From NCBI RefSeq assembly GCF_036370855.1, contig NC_088098.1, positions 199,439,773 to 199,503,772 of the forward strand: 64,000 bases of DNA, read 5' to 3'. The translations under genes were made by a program, and so were the position numbers. Below are positions 61,701-64,000 of the stretch, in pieces. Origin of the DNA: Dromaius novaehollandiae (lineage: Eukaryota; Chordata; Aves; Casuariiformes; Dromaiidae). Position 1 is the first letter of the stretch. Every line of letters begins with the position of its first letter. Below the pieces are notes generated by a model. That model saw only the letters and a program-made list of their open reading frames with translations, was not told the DNA's origin and made no database searches.

Positions 61701-63105
61701 GCGCCTGGAGTCACATCACCAGGCCACCCAACTCTCAGTGAAAGCATCTGAGCTCCTAAGGCACTACTGCAAAGTCATGAGAGGGTTTCTTGGTGATAGT
61801 CTTTTGAATGGAGTTAATACCTAAGTTACATGATAACTTGCATAAGTCACCTTCTGAGGGGTGGTCTGTGCTGCCTGCTGTGTATGTGTGTTTGTGAGCT
61901 TCATCACCATCTTCTTCGTTTTTTGTTTCTCCTTCCACCCCTTACACATATTGCTCATGCAAGTTTTTTGTGCATTTACCTTGTACCTGTCTATTGAGAG
62001 GTCTACCTTAATGCCTTTCAGCCACTCCGCTCTCAGCGTAGCGTGTCATTCCTCAGGGCCAGTGCCTCCTCAACCAGCCTCCTGCTGTATTTCAGAGGCC
62101 GGGTGACATGAAAGGCAGAGAAAGAGCTGAACCAGCCTAGCAAAAGGCGGGACCACACAAGGGAACTGACTCTCAGCGCACGTCCATGGCCTACCAGGAC
62201 CCTGGCGCTGCTCGGCATCCACCAGCCTTGGCTCTGCTCGGATCTGGGAGGAAGCCTCCAGCAGGGAGAGGCGGTCCTGCCCCGGCCTTGCCTACGGCCC
62301 TCGCTGCGCAGCACTGGGGCCCCACGTCTCCGCAAAGAAACGTCCCCTCACCCCAGCACGGCCCTCCATGGTCTCGGCTGGAGGCTGCCGGACACCAACC
62401 GCTACTGCGCCCTGAGTTCAGCCAGCCTGCGCCCTCCTCGCCCCACGCCGGCCCCTGACGCCCGACCAGCTCCCAGCTCGGGCTGCGACCCGGCCCGAGC
62501 GGCGCCCAACGGCCCCAGGGCGGTCCCCAACGGCCGCGGTCTCTTGGCGGTCCCCAACGGCCGCGCTGCCCGGGTGACTCCCGACGGCCCCGGGCGGCCG
62601 CCAACGGCCGCGGCCCCCGGCGGTCCCCAACGCCCGACTCCCAGCCGCCTCTGGGCGGCCCCCGACGGCCCCGGCCGCGCCCCGCGCTCACCTGTAGGCC
62701 CAGGGCGAGGCGCTGCGCAGGTTGACGGGGAGCCGGAACCTCCTGTCGGGCGCCGGGCGGCCCCCCGCCGGGCAGCTGGCGTTGTGCTGGCGGCCCGGCG
62801 GCTCCGGCTGCAGCGTGTGGTGGAAGGCGCTGAGCATGCCCGCCGTCAGCCGCCCGTACAGCTGCTCCAGCAGCTCCTCGGGCCGCTCGCCGCAGGTCCG
62901 GGGCCGCGCCGGGCGCTTGGGCGCCTTGGCGGCGTCCGAGCGGAGCGGCAGCAGCGCCGCGCACAGCAGCGCCGCCAGCACCGCCCGCACCTGCAACAGC
63001 GCCGCCGTCAGCGGGGAGGGGGGGGCGGCCGCGTCCCCCCGCCGCGCGCCGCCGCCCTCCCGGCCCGACCCCCGGCCCCGCGGCCCTTACCCTGCCTCGC
63101 TGCAT
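52466..63105 (-). CDS. IL17D: Interleukin-17D precursor, complete (three coding exons, 209 aa)
   Basis: IL-17D is a secreted IL-17-family cytokine that induces inflammatory cytokines in target cells; CD93 has been reported as a receptor. The exons on the minus strand are 63105-63091 (MQRGR), 62990-62692 and 52781-52466. The joins keep frame (AGG|GTG, then AG|A for Arg105). Residues 1 to about 25 form a signal peptide: MQRGRVR, then a Leu/Ala core ending near RSDA. The IL-17 cystine-knot region has Cys122, 124, 127, 157, 175 and 177 in AYCLCKGC, SSCAGGR and VGCTCVP, with further Cys at 38 and 78. Possible N-glycosylation sites are N75-A-S and N189-S-S. PEELLEQLYGRLTAGMLSAF and SSIDKQ are IL17D hallmarks. 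The ATG at 63105 was chosen for its GCCGCCGCC context and the signal peptide it gives. A second in-frame ATG lies upstream at 63219. Confidence 0.95.
54165..54350 (-). mobile_element. CR1 LINE 3' fragment
   Basis: In reverse complement this matches the CR1 3' region. On the + strand it reads GGTCATCTAGTCCGAATGCC, then TTTGTCCAGCTCCTTCTTAA, AGCCTGCACAGGAGATTCCC, TGCCCAGAGGCTCTGTTGCA and GTGTCCCTAAAAGCC in the expected order. It is short and diverged. Confidence 0.7.
58262..58430. mobile_element. Old amniote interspersed repeat (family not named)
   Basis: Phrases such as CTGACTTCAGTGGGACCAG and GATCCTGCAAATGTTTAGGC, ACATGTTTAAA recall a common, partly palindromic reptile/bird repeat whose core reads like 'ccattgacttcaatggga' and 'gatcctgcaaacacttacgcac'. 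The match is by memory, so the family name is left open. Confidence 0.5.
59390..60160 (+). mobile_element. Very old CR1/L3-like LINE fragment
   Basis: Phrases in CR1 order include CTTCTGGGCATTCACCACTA, AAGGCAGTTCAGGAAAGAGC and GACCAATTTATGAGGAAAGA, TTAAAAGAAT. Upstream, about 59500-59570 can be read as a decayed stretch around the RT active-site region (CATCTGCAGATGGTCACAGC, then CGCCAATGAAGACAGAGAAA). It is heavily mutated and its limits are uncertain. Confidence 0.5.
61416..61471. repeat. 28-bp tandem duplication (2 copies)
   Basis: Copies at 61416-61443 and 61444-61471 differ at a single base, ACG versus ATG, a typical CpG decay change. The near identity points to a recent duplication within the IL17D intron. 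Confidence 0.95.
62505..62668. repeat. GC-rich degenerate minisatellite
   Basis: A CCCAACGG or CCCGACGG core recurs at about 62505, 62526, 62553, 62580, 62600, 62626 and 62661, spaced 20-35 bp, each followed by GC-rich filler such as CCGCGGT or CCCCGGGCGG. It ends 24 bp from the IL17D exon 2 donor. Confidence 0.8.
62692..62990 (-). CDS. IL17D: IL17D coding exon 2
   Basis: On the minus strand the acceptor is CTGTTGCAG. The exon encodes VRAVLAALLCAALLPLRSDA through NLRSASPWAY, and the donor is AG|GTGAGC. It carries the signal-peptide core and the N-terminal half of the mature cytokine. Confidence 0.95.
63091..63105 (-). CDS. IL17D: IL17D coding exon 1 (five codons, start)
   Basis: ATGCAGCGAGGCAGG is followed by donor GTAAGG on the minus strand. 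It adds MQRGR in front of the hydrophobic core of exon 2 and so completes a normal signal peptide. The intron between is exactly 100 bp (63090-62991). The start sits in a GCCGCCGCC Kozak context. Confidence 0.85.
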
Positions 63106-64000
63106 GGCGGCGGCGCCGGGGGCAGCGGCCGAGGAGAGCGGCGGGCTGCGGCGCCGCGCCGTGCCACTGGCTCTGCCGGCGGAGGAGCTGTTGGAAAGGT
63201 GCCCCGCGCCTCGCTGCATCGCCCCCGGCCTCGCGTGCCAGGAACATTTTAGGCGCTCACGGAGGAGGCGAGCGCTCAGCGCCGCGAGCTCGCCCCTGCC
63301 GAGCCCGGCGGGGGGGCCGGGCCGGGCCCCCGCACGGCCCCGCGCCTGCCCCGGCCCCGCCGCGCCTCTGCCGGCCCTCGGCCTCGAGCGGGCCGGGTCG
63401 GGGCTCGGCCACGGGGCCGCGCGCTGCCTCGGGAGCCCCTCGGAGATCTTGGACCGAGCCGGCACGAAACTGGGCAGAGCCGGGGAGGTCTGGGCCGTGC
63501 GGGAGCAAAGGTGTCTGGGCTGATGATAAAATGTGGGGTCTGACAGCTGAAAATGGCAGAGCCCCGGTGACAGCAGCGCTGGATGTGTAAGTGCTGCCGA
63601 GGGGGTGCTGCTGCAGCCCGGAGCTGTTCGGAGCAACCGGCACCATCCTCTGCAGATGTGAGGATTTAGGGCTCCCGCTTCTAACTTTGCAGGACTTCAG
63701 GGAGTACCTTGGTCTGCTTTTTGCTTTTAGTACTGCCGCGTGAGTTTGCAGCTAGGGTTTAGCACATTCTTCCTACATCCAGGTTGCACGATGTGAGGGT
63801 TAGAGGCTGGCAGAATACAAAGCAGGTGTGTTTTCCTGGTGCTTTTAGGCTGGGCTGCATCAGTGCCCAGGTATTTCCCATGCACTTCAGAAGCCCTAGG
63901 GGAAATGGTTTTCTCCCCCATTCCACCTTCCTTGTCATTGCAGTGCTGATGTTGCAGAATTACTACGCGCCAGGAAGCAGCTAGACCAGTGCTGTGTGTT
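63106..64000. other. IL17D 5' flank
   Basis: Positions 63106 to about 63520 are CpG-island sequence likely containing the 5' UTR and core promoter. From about 63600 to the window end the DNA returns to average composition, and no exon of the next gene was recognised. Confidence 0.5.

Larger units (their letters stand above)
52782..62691 (-). other. IL17D: IL17D intron 2 (9.9 kb)
   Basis: No further IL17D exon is needed or seen. The intron holds a CR1 fragment at 54165-54350, a GC-richer patch at 56560-56880, an old amniote repeat at 58262-58430, an old CR1 fragment at about 59390-60160, a 28-bp tandem duplication at 61416-61471 and a GC-rich minisatellite at 62505-62668 next to the donor. 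The remainder is AT-rich with nothing recognised. Confidence 0.7.
62190..63520 (-). promoter_or_regulatory. IL17D: CpG island covering the IL17D start
   Basis: This is a dense GC- and CpG-rich block covering the upstream region, exon 1, intron 1, exon 2 and the start of intron 2. No TATA box is clear at a suitable place. All long ORFs on either strand here that do not follow the IL17D exons are composition artefacts. Confidence 0.75.

Noticed and set aside
62544-63590. Plus-strand open frame of 348 codons
   Set aside because: It is the shadow of the IL17D CpG island, Pro/Ala/Arg-rich, with no domain or homology that I can recognise.
62191-63636. Minus-strand open frame of 481 codons over the IL17D start
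   Set aside because: It begins with a TTG, runs through the IL17D introns and leaves the cytokine frame after exon 1. Its Arg/Gly/Pro/Ala-rich content is what CpG-island DNA gives in any stop-free frame. Only the segment around the exon 1 ATG is real.
1-64000. CRISPR arrays, tRNA or rRNA genes, endogenous retroviruses
   Set aside because: I looked for regular spaced repeats, tRNA-like box A/B structures, LTR pairs and retroviral gene motifs and saw none.

Overview
The window reads as bird nuclear DNA. The evidence is spliced vertebrate genes with short introns, several CR1 (chicken repeat 1) LINE copies as the main repeat class, few other interspersed repeats and GC-rich CpG-island promoters. 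The species cannot be told from the sequence. There is nothing bacterial, viral or plasmid-like here.

Three protein-coding genes are present, in the amniote order XPO4 - EEF1AKMT1 - IL17D. (1) Positions 604-20714, + strand: the last 14 coding exons of XPO4 (exportin 4), about 760 C-terminal residues of a protein of roughly 1150. The 5' part of the gene lies before position 1. A 3' UTR follows, perhaps to about 23.86 kb. (2) About 32.2-44.6 kb, + strand: complete EEF1AKMT1 (N6AMT2), with a CpG-island promoter and non-coding first exon near 32.2 kb and four coding exons between 40066 and 44611, giving 215 aa. (3) 63105 down to 52466, - strand: complete IL17D, three coding exons, 209 aa, with a CpG island at its start. 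EEF1AKMT1 and IL17D converge, with about 7 kb between their 3' ends.

The stretches between exons hold old mobile DNA. A degraded but long CR1 (endonuclease and reverse-transcriptase remnants readable) lies antisense in the last XPO4 intron (about 17.28-19.99 kb). Older CR1 pieces lie at 32.92-33.29, 33.57-33.95, 54.17-54.35 and about 59.39-60.16 kb. There is a MIR-like SINE at 24.64-24.80 kb, two hAT-type non-autonomous DNA transposon remnants (43.80-44.06 and 50.28-50.57 kb) and an old amniote interspersed repeat at 58.26-58.43 kb. Microsatellites, a 17-bp minisatellite, a 28-bp tandem duplication and a GC-rich minisatellite beside the IL17D exon 2 donor are also present.

The three genes do different jobs and are not a pathway: nuclear export (XPO4 carries eIF5A and SMAD3), methylation of elongation factor eEF1A (EEF1AKMT1) and a secreted IL-17-family cytokine (IL17D). 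The most notable sequence-level observations are a U12-type (minor spliceosome) intron in XPO4, a pure eight-codon Asp repeat directly after the EEF1AKMT1 start, a duplicated in-frame start context in IL17D, and the recognisable MIR and hAT fossils. I did not find a convincing undescribed system.
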